A stretch of DNA of 64,000 bases. It comes from Shewanella marina JCM 15074 (GTDB lineage: Bacteria; Pseudomonadota; Gammaproteobacteria; Enterobacterales; Shewanellaceae). Positions within the stretch are counted from its first letter, which is position 1; each line of letters starts with the position of its first letter. This document shows positions 41,468-50,905 of the stretch, piece by piece. The notes beneath the pieces were generated by a model. That model had not been told where the DNA came from and did not search any database. It was given only the letters and a program-made list of their open reading frames with translations. The stretch covers positions 1 through 64,000 of the forward strand of contig NZ_BALM01000001.1 in assembly GCF_000614975.1 (NCBI RefSeq), written 5' to 3'. A program made the translations under genes and the position numbers.

Positions 41468-43462
41468 ATGTCTTCCCGTAAAGTACTCGCAAACGCAATC
41501 CGTGTATTAAGTATGGATGCGGTTCAAAAAGCAAATTCAGGCCACCCTGGCGCACCGATGGGCATGGCTGATATTGCTGAAGTGTTGTGGCGTGACCACT
41601 TAAAGCACAACCCAGCGAACCCACAATGGGCTGACCGTGACCGTTTCGTCCTATCTAATGGTCATGGCTCAATGTTACATTATTCTCTGCTGCACCTAGC
41701 AGGTTATGATTTAGGCATTGAAGATCTTAAGCAATTCCGTCAACTTCACTCTCGTACTCCAGGCCACCCTGAATATGGTTATGCTCCAGGCATTGAAACC
41801 ACTACTGGTCCACTAGGCCAAGGTATTACTAATGCTGTGGGTATGGCATTAGCAGAGAAAATCTTAGCCGCTCAATTTAACCGTGACGGCCATGACGTTG
41901 TAGACCATTACACCTACTCATTTATGGGTGACGGTTGTTTAATGGAAGGTATCTCACATGAGGCTTGTTCACTTGCTGGCACATTAGGCCTAGGCAAGTT
42001 AATTGGTTTCTGGGATGACAATGGCATCTCTATCGACGGTCATGTTGAAGGCTGGTTTACTGACGATACCGTTAAGCGTTTTGAAGCGTACGGCTGGCAT
42101 GTCGTTGCTGGTGTTGATGGTCATGATAGCGATGCTATTAATGCTGCTATCGTTGCAGCTAAAGCTGACCCTCGCCCAAGCCTAATTTGCTGTAAGACAA
42201 TTATTGGCTTTGGTTCTCCTAATAAGTCAGGTTCACACGACTGCCACGGCGCACCACTTGGTGATGCTGAAATTGCAGCAGCACGTGAATTCCTTGGCTG
42301 GAAAGAAGCACCATTTGATATTCCTGCAGATGTATACGCTAAATGGGATGCTAAAGCACAAGGTCAAGTGGTTGAGTCTGCTTGGGATCAGAAGTTTGCA
42401 GCTTATGCGGCAGCTTACCCTGAATTAGCCGCTGAATTAAAGCGTCGTGTAGCGGGTGAATTACCAGCTAACTTCAATCAAGATGCACAAGCTTACATTG
42501 AGCAATTACAAGCCAACCCAGCTAACATTGCATCACGTAAAGCATCTCAAAATGCACTAGAAGCATTTGGTGCATTATTACCAGAATTTTTAGGCGGTAG
42601 TGCTGACTTAGCACCTTCTAACCTAACCATGTATTCTGGCTCAAAGTCTATTACTCATGATGACGCATCTGGTAACTACATGCATTACGGTGTACGTGAG
42701 TTCGGTATGTCTGCCATCATGAATGGTGTTGCATTACACGGTGGTTTTGTGCCTTATGGCGCGACTTTCCTGATGTTTATGGAATATGCGCGTAATGCAT
42801 TACGTATGGCTGCATTAATGAAGCAGCGTTCAATCTTTGTTTACACCCACGACTCAATCGGTCTAGGTGAAGATGGCCCAACTCACCAACCTGTTGAGCA
42901 GATTGCATCATTACGTTTAACACCTAACATGAGCACATGGCGTCCATGTGACCAAGTTGAATCTGCAATTGCATGGAAATATGCCGTTGAACGTCAAGAT
43001 GGTCCAACATCATTAATCTTCTCTCGTCAAAACCTAGCCCAGCAGCCACGTACTGCTGCGCAGTTAGCAGATGCTGCTAAAGGTGGTTATGTACTAGTAG
43101 ATTGTGACGGTACTCCAGAGCTAATTCTTATTGCTACAGGTTCTGAAGTTGAACTTGCTGTTAAAGCACAAGCTGAGCTAGCTGCTGCTGGTCGCCGCGT
43201 ACGCGTAGTATCTATGCCTGCTACTGATGTGTTTGATAAGCAAGATGCAGCTTATAAAGAGTCTGTATTGCCTGCTGCTGTGACTGCGCGTGTTGCAGTT
43301 GAAGCTGGTATTGCTGATTTCTGGTATAAGTATGTTGGCTTAAATGGTCGCATCATCGGTATGACGACTTTTGGTGAGTCAGCACCGGCAGAACAGTTAT
43401 TTGAAATGTTCGGTTTTACTGTTGCTAATGTTGTTGCCGCTGCAAATGAGTTATTAAACTAA
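41468..43462 (+). CDS. tkt: Transketolase
   Basis: A thiamin-diphosphate enzyme of the pentose phosphate pathway that moves two-carbon units between sugar phosphates. The 664-residue product starts with [19 protein letters not shown]. The ThDP-binding motif [13 protein letters not shown] lies near residue 156, the pyrimidine-domain [18 protein letters not shown] near residue 460, and a C-terminal domain follows. It heads tkt-epd-pgk-fba. The thi operon in the same window supplies its cofactor. Confidence 0.97.
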   Translation: MSSRKVLANAIRVLSMDAVQKANSGHPGAPMGMADIAEVLWRDHLKHNPANPQWADRDRFVLSNGHGSMLHYSLLHLAGYDLGIEDLKQFRQLHSRTPGHPEYGYAPGIETTTGPLGQGITNAVGMALAEKILAAQFNRDGHDVVDHYTYSFMGDGCLMEGISHEACSLAGTLGLGKLIGFWDDNGISIDGHVEGWFTDDTVKRFEAYGWHVVAGVDGHDSDAINAAIVAAKADPRPSLICCKTIIGFGSPNKSGSHDCHGAPLGDAEIAAAREFLGWKEAPFDIPADVYAKWDAKAQGQVVESAWDQKFAAYAAAYPELAAELKRRVAGELPANFNQDAQAYIEQLQANPANIASRKASQNALEAFGALLPEFLGGSADLAPSNLTMYSGSKSITHDDASGNYMHYGVREFGMSAIMNGVALHGGFVPYGATFLMFMEYARNALRMAALMKQRSIFVYTHDSIGLGEDGPTHQPVEQIASLRLTPNMSTWRPCDQVESAIAWKYAVERQDGPTSLIFSRQNLAQQPRTAAQLADAAKGGYVLVDCDGTPELILIATGSEVELAVKAQAELAAAGRRVRVVSMPATDVFDKQDAAYKESVLPAAVTARVAVEAGIADFWYKYVGLNGRIIGMTTFGESAPAEQLFEMFGFTVANVVAAANELLN

Positions 43463-43502
43463 TTTGTGATGTGCCGTTTATCGACATGAATGCAAACTAA
43501 TC

Positions 43503-43536
43503 AAAACGGCTTACCTGTAAGGGTAGGCCGTTTTTG
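43503..43536 (+). terminator. Hairpin between tkt and epd
   Basis: Imperfect stem AAAACGGCTTACC / GGGTAGGCCGTTTT followed by T. It may partly terminate tkt transcription. Confidence 0.7.
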
Positions 43537-43554
43537 TAAGGAAATAAAAGCGTT

Positions 43555-44582
43555 ATGATCCGAGTGGCAATCAATGGTTACGGACGTATTGGTCGCAATA
43601 TTTTGCGCGCAATATATGAAACGCCATTACGTGAACAAATTACCTTAGTCGCCATTAATGAGTTGGCGAAGCCTGAGGCGATAGCGCATTTAACCCAATA
43701 TGATAGTACCCATGGTCGTTTTGCATATCCGGTAGCGCTTGATGGCGAATCATTAGTGGTTGATGCGATGCCATTAGCTTATTGCATCAAGCTGATGCAA
43801 CACAGTTGCCTTGGGCTGAGTTAGCGATTGATATCGTATTTGAATGTACTGGCAGTTTGCATGAACGTGATGAATGTGAACAACATATACAAGCAGGGGC
43901 TAAGCAAGTATTGATTAGTCACCCAAGTTCAAGTGACGTTGATGCTACTGTGGTTTATGGTGTTAACCATGACCAACTCACCGGCAGTGAGACGGTTGTC
44001 TCTAATGCTTCATGTACTACTAACTGTATTGTGCCAGTGATTCAAGTCTTGGATGAGCAGTTTGGGATTGTTAGTGGCGCGATTACCACCATTCATTCAT
44101 CAATGAATGATCAGCAAGTGATTGATGGTTACCATGATGATCTGCGTCGTACGCGTGCGGCTAGCCATTCAATTATTCCTGTAGATACTAAGCTAGCTCG
44201 CGGTATCGAGCGTATTTTGCCGCATCTACATGATAAATTTGAAGCGATCTCTGTTCGGGTTCCTACGTTAAATGTTACTGCAATCGACTTATCTGTGACT
44301 TTACAAACAAAAGTCGATTTGAGTTTGATCAATACTGTACTCAAACAAGCTGCAGCTGGCAGATTTCACGGCATTTTAGGGTTTACCGAACAGCCGTTAG
44401 TGTCATGTGATTTTAACCATGATCCACGTTCATCAATTGTCGATGGTACTCAAACACGAGTCAGTAATAGTCATTTAGTGAAATTATTAGTCTGGTCAGA
44501 TAATGAATGGAGCTTTGCTAATCGCATGCTCGATACCAGTTTAGTGATGTATCAGACCAAAACTAGCGCAGATAACCGTTAA
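43555..44582 (+). CDS. epd: D-erythrose-4-phosphate dehydrogenase, frameshifted
   Basis: A GAPDH-family enzyme oxidising erythrose 4-phosphate for pyridoxal phosphate synthesis, about 342 residues after repair. The NAD-binding start [17 protein letters not shown] is intact and the catalytic cysteine is in [13 protein letters not shown]. As given the frame ends at 43824. One extra T at 43779-43780 (TT to TTT) restores [21 protein letters not shown] into the second half. The order epd-pgk-fba matches E. coli, supporting Epd over a glycolytic GapA. Confidence 0.93.
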
Positions 44583-44654
44583 TTAAAATTTTTGATGAGT
44601 GAACCGGTTTCATTCATCTTGGTAAGTTTGTTATTAATTTAAGGAAAATGTTCG

Positions 44655-45830
44655 ATGGCAATTATCAAAATGCTTGATTTAGATCTGCAAGGTAAGCGTG
44701 TGCTTATTCGTGAAGATCTTAACGTTCCTGTTGCCAATGGTGTGGTAACTAGTGATGCCCGTTTACGCGCTGCATTACCAACAATTAAGTTGGCACTTGA
44801 AAAAGGTGCAGCAGTAATGGTGATGTCGCATCTTGGTCGTCCAACTGAAGGTCAATTTGATGCTGAATTTTCAATGCAACCTGTAGTTGATTACTTAGCT
44901 AATGCTTTAGATTGTCCAGTACGCTTAGCCACTGATTACCTTGATGGTGTGGAAGCTAAAGCTGGCGAAGTTGTCGTCTTTGAAAACGTGCGTTTCAATG
45001 CTGGTGAAAAGAAGAACGATGAAGCGCTCGCGAAGAAAATGGCCGCACTTTGTGATGTTTATGTGATGGATGCCTTTGGTACCGCGCATCGTGCACAAGC
45101 TTCAACTCATGGTGTTGGTATGTATGCACCTATCGCATGTGCAGGTCCACTACTTGCAGCTGAGTTAGATGCATTAGCGAAAGCGATGGATAATCCTGCT
45201 CGCCCATTGGTTGCCATTGTTGGCGGCTCAAAAGTATCAACTAAATTAACGGTATTAGAGAGTTTATCGCATATTGTTGATCAGTTAGTGGTTGGCGGTG
45301 GTATTGCCAATACTTTCATTGCAGCAGCGGGTCACAACGTGGGTAAATCACTATATGAAGCCGATTTACTTGATGAAGCTAAGCGCTTAGTGGCACAAGC
45401 TCAACGTCGCGGTGGTGATATTCCAGTACCGACTGATGTGGTTGTTGCTGGTGAGTTTAGTCCAACAGCTACAGCAACATTAAAGTCAGTTGAACAGGTT
45501 AGTGCGGATGATATGATTTTTGATATCGGTCCGGACAGTGCTGAAGCATTGGCACACATTATTGAAAATGCAGGTACTGTAGTTTGGAATGGTCCTGTAG
45601 GCGTATTTGAATTTGATCAGTTTGGTGCGGGTACTGAGCGTATTGCCAAGGCGATTGCTGATTCAAAAGCATTTTCGATCGCAGGCGGTGGCGATACCTT
45701 AGCTGCAGTTGATAAATATGGTATCGCTGATAAAGTATCTTATATCTCAACAGGCGGCGGCGCATTCTTAGAATTTTTAGAAGGTAAAGAATTACCAGCC
45801 GTAGCTATGTTAGAATCACGCGGTAAATAA
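44655..45830 (+). CDS. pgk: Phosphoglycerate kinase
   Basis: A glycolytic enzyme transferring phosphate between 1,3-bisphosphoglycerate and ADP. The 391-residue product has [15 protein letters not shown] near residue 16, [10 protein letters not shown] near residue 57, [13 protein letters not shown] near residue 110 and the C-terminal nucleotide motif [19 protein letters not shown] precedes the ATG. It lies 72 bp after epd, and a strong hairpin separates it from fba. Confidence 0.97.
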   Translation: MAIIKMLDLDLQGKRVLIREDLNVPVANGVVTSDARLRAALPTIKLALEKGAAVMVMSHLGRPTEGQFDAEFSMQPVVDYLANALDCPVRLATDYLDGVEAKAGEVVVFENVRFNAGEKKNDEALAKKMAALCDVYVMDAFGTAHRAQASTHGVGMYAPIACAGPLLAAELDALAKAMDNPARPLVAIVGGSKVSTKLTVLESLSHIVDQLVVGGGIANTFIAAAGHNVGKSLYEADLLDEAKRLVAQAQRRGGDIPVPTDVVVAGEFSPTATATLKSVEQVSADDMIFDIGPDSAEALAHIIENAGTVVWNGPVGVFEFDQFGAGTERIAKAIADSKAFSIAGGGDTLAAVDKYGIADKVSYISTGGGAFLEFLEGKELPAVAMLESRGK

Positions 45831-45837
45831 TTATTGA

Positions 45838-45862
45838 TTCCGGCGGCTTATGGCCGCCGGAA
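45838..45862. other. Strong hairpin between pgk and fba without a T tract
   Basis: A perfect ten-pair G+C-rich stem TTCCGGCGGC / GCCGCCGGAA with a five-base loop lies just after the pgk stop. It is followed by AATTAACT rather than a T run. A role in mRNA end stabilisation or processing is more likely than termination. Confidence 0.65.
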
Positions 45863-45947
45863 AATTAACTAGATTTAAACATTGATGTTTTGACATCCAA
45901 CAATAGCGATCTAGGTGAGTGGCCTCACCCTATTTCTGGAGTAACAA

Positions 45948-47011
45948 ATGGCTCTTATTTCCCTACGACAACTGTTAGACCATGCAGCAGAACATGGCTA
46001 CGGTGTACCAGCATTTAACGTTAATAACCTTGAGCAAATGCGTGCAATTATGCAAGCGGCTGAAGCAACGGATAGTCCAGTGATTGTGCAAGCATCTGCT
46101 GGTGCTCGTAAATATGCTCGTCCACAGTTCTTAAAATACCTAATGGCAGCTGCATTAGAGCAGTATCCTGATATTCCAGTATGTATTCACCAAGATCACG
46201 GTACTCATCCTGATGTGTGTCAGCGTTCAATTCAGTTAGGCATGTCATCAGTAATGATGGACGGCTCATTAATGGATGATGGTAAGACTCCTGCATCTTA
46301 TGAATATAACGTTGATGTGACCCGTAAGACTGTGGCTTTTGCTCATGCTTGTGGTGTGTCAGTTGAAGGTGAAATCGGCTGTTTAGGTAGTTTAGAAACA
46401 GGTGAAGCCGGTGAAGAAGACGGTATTGGTGCATCAGGCATTCTAACCCTTGATCAAATGCTGACTAGCCCTGAAGAAGCGGCTCGTTTTGTGGCTGATA
46501 CTCATGTTGATGCATTAGCAATCGCAATCGGTACTAGTCATGGTGCTTATAAGTTTAGCCGTAAGCCTACCGGTGATGTATTACGTATTGATCGCATTAA
46601 AGAGATCCATGCGCGTATTCCAAATACTCACCTTGTTATGCACGGTTCATCTTCAGTGCCACAAGAGTGGCTACAGATCATCAACCAATATGGCGGTGAG
46701 ATCCCTGAAACTTATGGCGTGCCATTAGAGGAGATCGTGGAAGGTATTAAGCATGGTGTGCGTAAAGTTAATATCGATACCGATCTACGTTTAGCATCAA
46801 CTGGCGCAGTGCGTAAGTTCTTAGCTGAGCACCCAAGTGAGTTTGATCCACGTAAATTCCTAAAAGCATCTATGGATGCGATGGCTGATATTTGTACGGT
46901 TCGTTACGAGGCATTTGGTTGTGCGGGCATGGCGTCAAAAATTAAGCTAAGTCATTGCAAGCAATGTATAAAGCTTATCAATCTGGCGAACTAGATCCTC
47001 AGATTAAGTAA
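45948..47011 (+). CDS. fba: Fructose-bisphosphate aldolase class II, frameshifted near the 3' end
   Basis: A zinc-dependent aldolase splitting fructose 1,6-bisphosphate, about 354 residues after repair. [19 protein letters not shown] opens the protein. The metal-binding HQDHGT is near residue 82, and [15 protein letters not shown] near residue 140. MHGSSSVP and NIDTDLRLA carry further active-site residues. As given, the last residues run into a wrong frame ending at 46994. One extra T around 46952 restores [20 protein letters not shown] and a stop at 47011. The catalytic core is unaffected. It is last in the tkt-epd-pgk-fba cluster. Confidence 0.94.
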
Positions 47012-47032
47012 TTATCGCTAATATAAATTAAC

Positions 47033-47059
47033 AAACTCGCCGTTAGGCGAGTTTTTTTT
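47033..47059 (+). terminator. Terminator of fba
   Basis: Stem AACTCGCC / GGCGAGTT with loop GTTA, followed by T7. Confidence 0.92.
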
Positions 47060-47141
47060 GATACAAATTTACTTGCTACTGTTACCAATGTTATTATTGT
47101 TGCGGAATTTCATCATATTATGGGAATAGGGACGAGCAAAC

Positions 47142-47882
47142 ATGAAAAGATTGCTAGCTGTATCAGCATTATTAATGGCAACACCTCTTTGTGCGTATGC
47201 AGGCGCTGACTTTGTTAAAGGTGATAGTACCTTAGGCGGTTCTGCGGAACTTGGCGCAACATTAACAACTGGTAACACTGATACCTCTTCAATTAAGGCG
47301 CGTCTAACCCTTAAACAAGAATTAGGTAACTGGGAAAACCAATATGATTTTAATGGTTTGTACAGTGAAGATACTGGTAGCGTAACGGCCAAGCGTTATG
47401 GTACCAATCTACAAGGTAACTATAGATTTGATCCAAGCAGCTACCTATTTGTGAATGGTAGCTACATTGTTGATACCTTTACCGGTTACGATCATACCGC
47501 AACGATGTCTGCAGGTTATGGTTATCGTGTATACCAAGGCGCTGATAGTTTCTTTGATGTTGAATTTGGCCCAGGTTATATCACTCAACGTTTAGATGAT
47601 GAGCAATCTGCATTAAAAGGTTATCGCACTGAAGATAGCGTTGTTGCGCATGGTGTTGCTAAATTTGAATGGGATATTTCAAAAACCTCTAAATTCAAAC
47701 AACAGTTTATTGCTGATTACGGCGATAAATTATTGGCTAGCTCTGAAACTTCAATCACTGCCAATATTATTGGTGCATTAGCGATGAAGTTTTCAGTGAT
47801 TGTTCGTTATAACGAAGAGCCTCTTGATAATAAGAAGAGCACGGATACTGAAAGTAACATGACGTTACTATATTCGTTCTAA
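47142..47882 (+). CDS. DUF481-family outer-membrane beta-barrel protein
   Basis: A 246-residue precursor with a signal peptide ending near AYA (residue 20). A DUF481 (YdiY-like, COG3137) barrel follows. GGSAELGATLTTGNTDTSSIKA near residue 32 and alternating strands lead to a C-terminal phenylalanine in LLYSF, the usual outer-membrane insertion signal. Salt-induced or surface roles have been proposed for relatives, but the function is unknown. It is monocistronic with its own terminator. Confidence 0.88.
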   Translation: MKRLLAVSALLMATPLCAYAGADFVKGDSTLGGSAELGATLTTGNTDTSSIKARLTLKQELGNWENQYDFNGLYSEDTGSVTAKRYGTNLQGNYRFDPSSYLFVNGSYIVDTFTGYDHTATMSAGYGYRVYQGADSFFDVEFGPGYITQRLDDEQSALKGYRTEDSVVAHGVAKFEWDISKTSKFKQQFIADYGDKLLASSETSITANIIGALAMKFSVIVRYNEEPLDNKKSTDTESNMTLLYSF

Positions 47883-47899
47883 CTTTATTCAAAATATAT

Positions 47900-47929
47900 A
47901 AAGCCACATTATTATTGTGGCTTTTTTTG
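47900..47929 (+). terminator. Terminator of the DUF481 gene
   Basis: Stem AAAGCCACA / TGTGGCTTT with a seven-base loop, followed by a T run. Confidence 0.9.
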
Positions 47930-48160
47930 TTTGTATTACTGTATTAAGTTTAGATTGATTAAGATAATCAAATGTAATTGATTTGGTTGCTATAGTTACA
48001 TGTGCTGCAATAAGTATGAGCTGTCTCACTTATTGGTTAAATAAAGACTGTGCTTTAGTTCACGGTTTGGTGCTTTTGTTTAAATAGTAGCATTTCATCA
48101 CTTCGATTCTTTTCATGCAGTTGTATACTCTTTAGCAGAAATTATAAATGAGATTAATAC

Positions 48161-48892
48161 ATGCAAATTGGCGGTTGCTGGTTTGATATCGACCGAAAAG
48201 AACTAATTAACCAATCAAAGGCACTTACTTGGTATCTTGCACCTCAAGAATTAGCCTTAGTTGAAATTATGTTTGCCCATCAGGGACGGGTTGTGTCTAT
48301 CCCTCATTTAATCCACTCATTGCAATGGCATGGTGTTAATGAAGCAAGATTAACGGTCATGATGCAAAAACTTGCACGCTTTATTGCGAGTGATGATGGC
48401 ACCTTATTAGAACTAGTATCTGATCAAGGTTATATTCTTCATAATAGACCTATGCCACGAAAATTATTTGATAACCCTTATCGTGGTATCTCTGTTCGTC
48501 ATTATCTATTATTGGTGACGCTTATTTTTGGTATGGTCATTTTTGTATATTCAAAATTGGATAATCATGCCAGCGTACTCCCAAAATTTGAACGACAAGT
48601 GATTACTGAAAATAAACAGGTGATCGACTTTAATGTGTATGGCACCGAACAACAAAAGCAGCTACTTAGTAATCGATTAGATGGATTCTTAGGGTTGCTA
48701 CAGCAATGTGACACGGTTAATTGGGATTCGATTTCAACGTCACTTTCTGCGGATACACAGATGTTTAACATAGTGCTTAAACGTGATAATGAAGGTGAGG
48801 TAGAGTTGCAAAATCTTAAGGTCTTTACTCGGGCTCAAAAACCTAATTTTATGTCAATGAGATGGTTAAAAGAGGCGGGTATTTGTGCGTAG
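48161..48892 (+). CDS. ToxR/CadC-like transmembrane winged-helix regulator
   Basis: A 243-residue protein. Residues 1-95 form an OmpR-type winged helix, ending LLELVSDQGYILHN, the wing strand typical of ToxR and CadC. One membrane helix at about 115-131 and a periplasmic domain of about 110 residues follow. The periplasmic part holds exactly two cysteines (183 and 242), which could form a disulfide as in ToxR. It overlaps the next gene by 8 bp, like toxR-toxS and tcpP-tcpH. The signal and targets are unknown. Identity to Vibrio ToxR looks low, so no symbol is given. Confidence 0.8.
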   Translation: MQIGGCWFDIDRKELINQSKALTWYLAPQELALVEIMFAHQGRVVSIPHLIHSLQWHGVNEARLTVMMQKLARFIASDDGTLLELVSDQGYILHNRPMPRKLFDNPYRGISVRHYLLLVTLIFGMVIFVYSKLDNHASVLPKFERQVITENKQVIDFNVYGTEQQKQLLSNRLDGFLGLLQQCDTVNWDSISTSLSADTQMFNIVLKRDNEGEVELQNLKVFTRAQKPNFMSMRWLKEAGICA

Positions 48893-49424
48893 TCGATTAC
48901 CTATGGGACCGAGAAAAGCATTTAATTTTTACCCATTAGCTATTGTTGCTAGTATCGTTTTTGCTGTCTGTGTGGTGTTGAATTATACCACCTATAGCCG
49001 TGAGCAATTAGATTTCACCTGTAATGCTAAAGTGATTGAGGCTAATAATTTTACCCAACAATTACGAGAGTTATCATTACGAGTGAAGTCATTTGGGCGT
49101 GATGTGCAGATGAGTTATAGCTATGACGACAACATTAACCCTCCTAGTTTAGTGGTGGTAAATGGTCGTTTATTAGATTTTGAAGTATCAACTATGACTT
49201 ATAATGTGATGTTCACAGGTATTGATGAGCAGCTTAGTCAGAATATTGATCCCATCTCTCCTGAATTACAAATTATTCTAGAAGCGGGTCGCTCAGCGCT
49301 TGAAGATTCAGAGCAAGTTGAACAGCAAATTCAAGTGTTAGATATGGATTCCGATAAAGGTTATGCGGTGTTAAAGTTTAGGCGTGCTAATAATATATGG
49401 GCATGTAAGATTGGTGGTCAATAG
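48885..49424 (+). CDS. ToxS-like single-pass membrane protein
   Basis: A 179-residue protein with one N-terminal membrane helix (about 17-34) and a periplasmic domain, the same architecture and size as ToxS. Two cysteines lie in the periplasmic part (about residues 46 and 174). It starts at GTG 48885 inside the upstream regulator gene, or at ATG 48903. Sequence similarity to ToxS is not evident to me. The assignment rests on position, size and topology. It probably modulates or stabilises the upstream regulator. Confidence 0.6.
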   Translation: MRSRLPMGPRKAFNFYPLAIVASIVFAVCVVLNYTTYSREQLDFTCNAKVIEANNFTQQLRELSLRVKSFGRDVQMSYSYDDNINPPSLVVVNGRLLDFEVSTMTYNVMFTGIDEQLSQNIDPISPELQIILEAGRSALEDSEQVEQQIQVLDMDSDKGYAVLKFRRANNIWACKIGGQ

Positions 49425-49445
49425 CTCCTTAAAGGAGCTTTGTAA
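49423..49445 (+). terminator. Weak hairpin after the ToxS-like gene
   Basis: AGCTCCTT / AAGGAGCT hairpin with a very short loop, followed by TTGTAATATTTT. It is a possible terminator overlapping the stop codon. Confidence 0.4.
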
Positions 49446-49523
49446 TATTTTGTTGTCGTAGTATTGTTATACCTAACTCAATTCAGCTTGTTTGGGTGTA
49501 TAAGGTGTTGATATCGAGGTACT

Positions 49524-50905
49524 GTGTCTAATATAAAATTAAAACAAGATGAAGCGCTATCAATAAAATTTACGCATAACAATTAAAAAAAGGTCAGCAT
49601 CGTCGCCTTGATCTTTACTTCTCTTTGCCTAAAGAGATGGGCATTACTTCAAACACCCTCAATGAAGATGAGTATTATCACAGTAGTATTATGGGACGTC
49701 GTTCCTATTACTCTGATGGTTTGCATCTTGCGTTAGTTCATAACCGTTTTACCAGCCAGAAAAATCGTACTATTGATGAGTATCGTCTCTACCTGAACCT
49801 ATTTGCCTATCAATTTATTGTCGCCATTGAAACTGATTGCAAAGAGTTGTCGCGTATTGATGATGCAGATGCTTTTTATCCGCAAATTGAAGCACTATCT
49901 GCTCATGTTGAAAGTTTATTTAAGCGTTTTAGACGCAGTGAACCTGAAGATCCTAAACGTCAATCTTACTTTGAAAATGCTGATAATTACCTGTCATGGT
50001 TTGGTGAACAACAGTTACTTAAGTTATTGGCCTATGCACCTCGCTCTAGTGAATATGCCGCGGTGACTGAAAAGTTACTGCTGCTGTGTCGTAATGAAAA
50101 TAAGTATCGTCAAGAGCGCAGTTATAACTCCAGTAATACTTTGCAAGATCCTAATCGTATTGCCAATAAAATGTTGTTATTAAGGCGACTAATTCAACGA
50201 GGGGTAGTGTTAAAAGAGGAGCTAAAAACCTTAGGTACAGGCCTTAAAAAGTTCTCAACGGGTTTAGCGACTGCGCTAGTGATGATTGTGGTCTCAAGCT
50301 TAATTTTAAAGGCTCAAGGTGTATTCAGTGGCTTAACTATCGCATTAATTTTGACGTTGGCCGTGATATATGGATTTCGCGAAATATTTAAAGATGATGT
50401 GCGCAATGCCATGTGGCGTTATCTGCAACGTGGTCGTCCCCGGTGGAGCCGCTTATTGCGCGATACGACCAGTGGTGCCGTTATCGCTAAGCAGCAGGTA
50501 TGGTTGGAATTTATGCGCAGCCAAGATATCCCTAAGGGAGTTGCGCGAGCATTAAAGCGACGTCACCGTGAGAATAATGTTGAAACTGAAGTATTACATT
50601 ATGGTTTAAATACCAAGGTGGCATCGCAACAGTTTTTAAGTGGTTATTCAACGATACAAGAGCAGGTTAACTTTAGTTTGGCACCATTTGCCCGCTACTT
50701 GGAGCGTGGCAAAGCCAAAATTTATAAAGAACAAGATGGAAAGGTGAGTAATGACTCGGTTGAACGTCGTTATCAAATTAACTTAATTTTGTTGGTGCAA
50801 GATGATAAACAAGCGCCGCAGTATATGCGTTATAAAATCACCTTAAACCGCTCCAGTATTGTCGATATTACTGAAGCGGAATTACCTGATGAGCTTACTT
50901 CGTAA
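49524..50905 (+). CDS. Hypothetical two-helix membrane protein, frameshifted near the 5' end
   Basis: About 460 residues after repair. I do not recognise the family. A soluble, charged N-terminal half carries repeated RxY and ExD patterns. Two adjacent membrane helices follow (about residues 245-285), then a basic C-terminal half. The start is GTG 49524 with GAGG at 49516. Twenty codons later a stop appears. One extra T before the A7 run at 49585-49591 joins this start to the long frame that begins visibly by 49600. Alternatively the gene could start at the ATG at 49637. It converges on the sensor gene with an 11-bp overlap. Confidence 0.6.

Noticed and set aside
29533..43780. Programmed ribosomal frameshifting in sdaA, epd and similar genes
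   Set aside because: No slippery heptamer or conserved downstream structure is seen. Nine unrelated genes affected in the same way, always by a missing homopolymer base, fits sequence error better.
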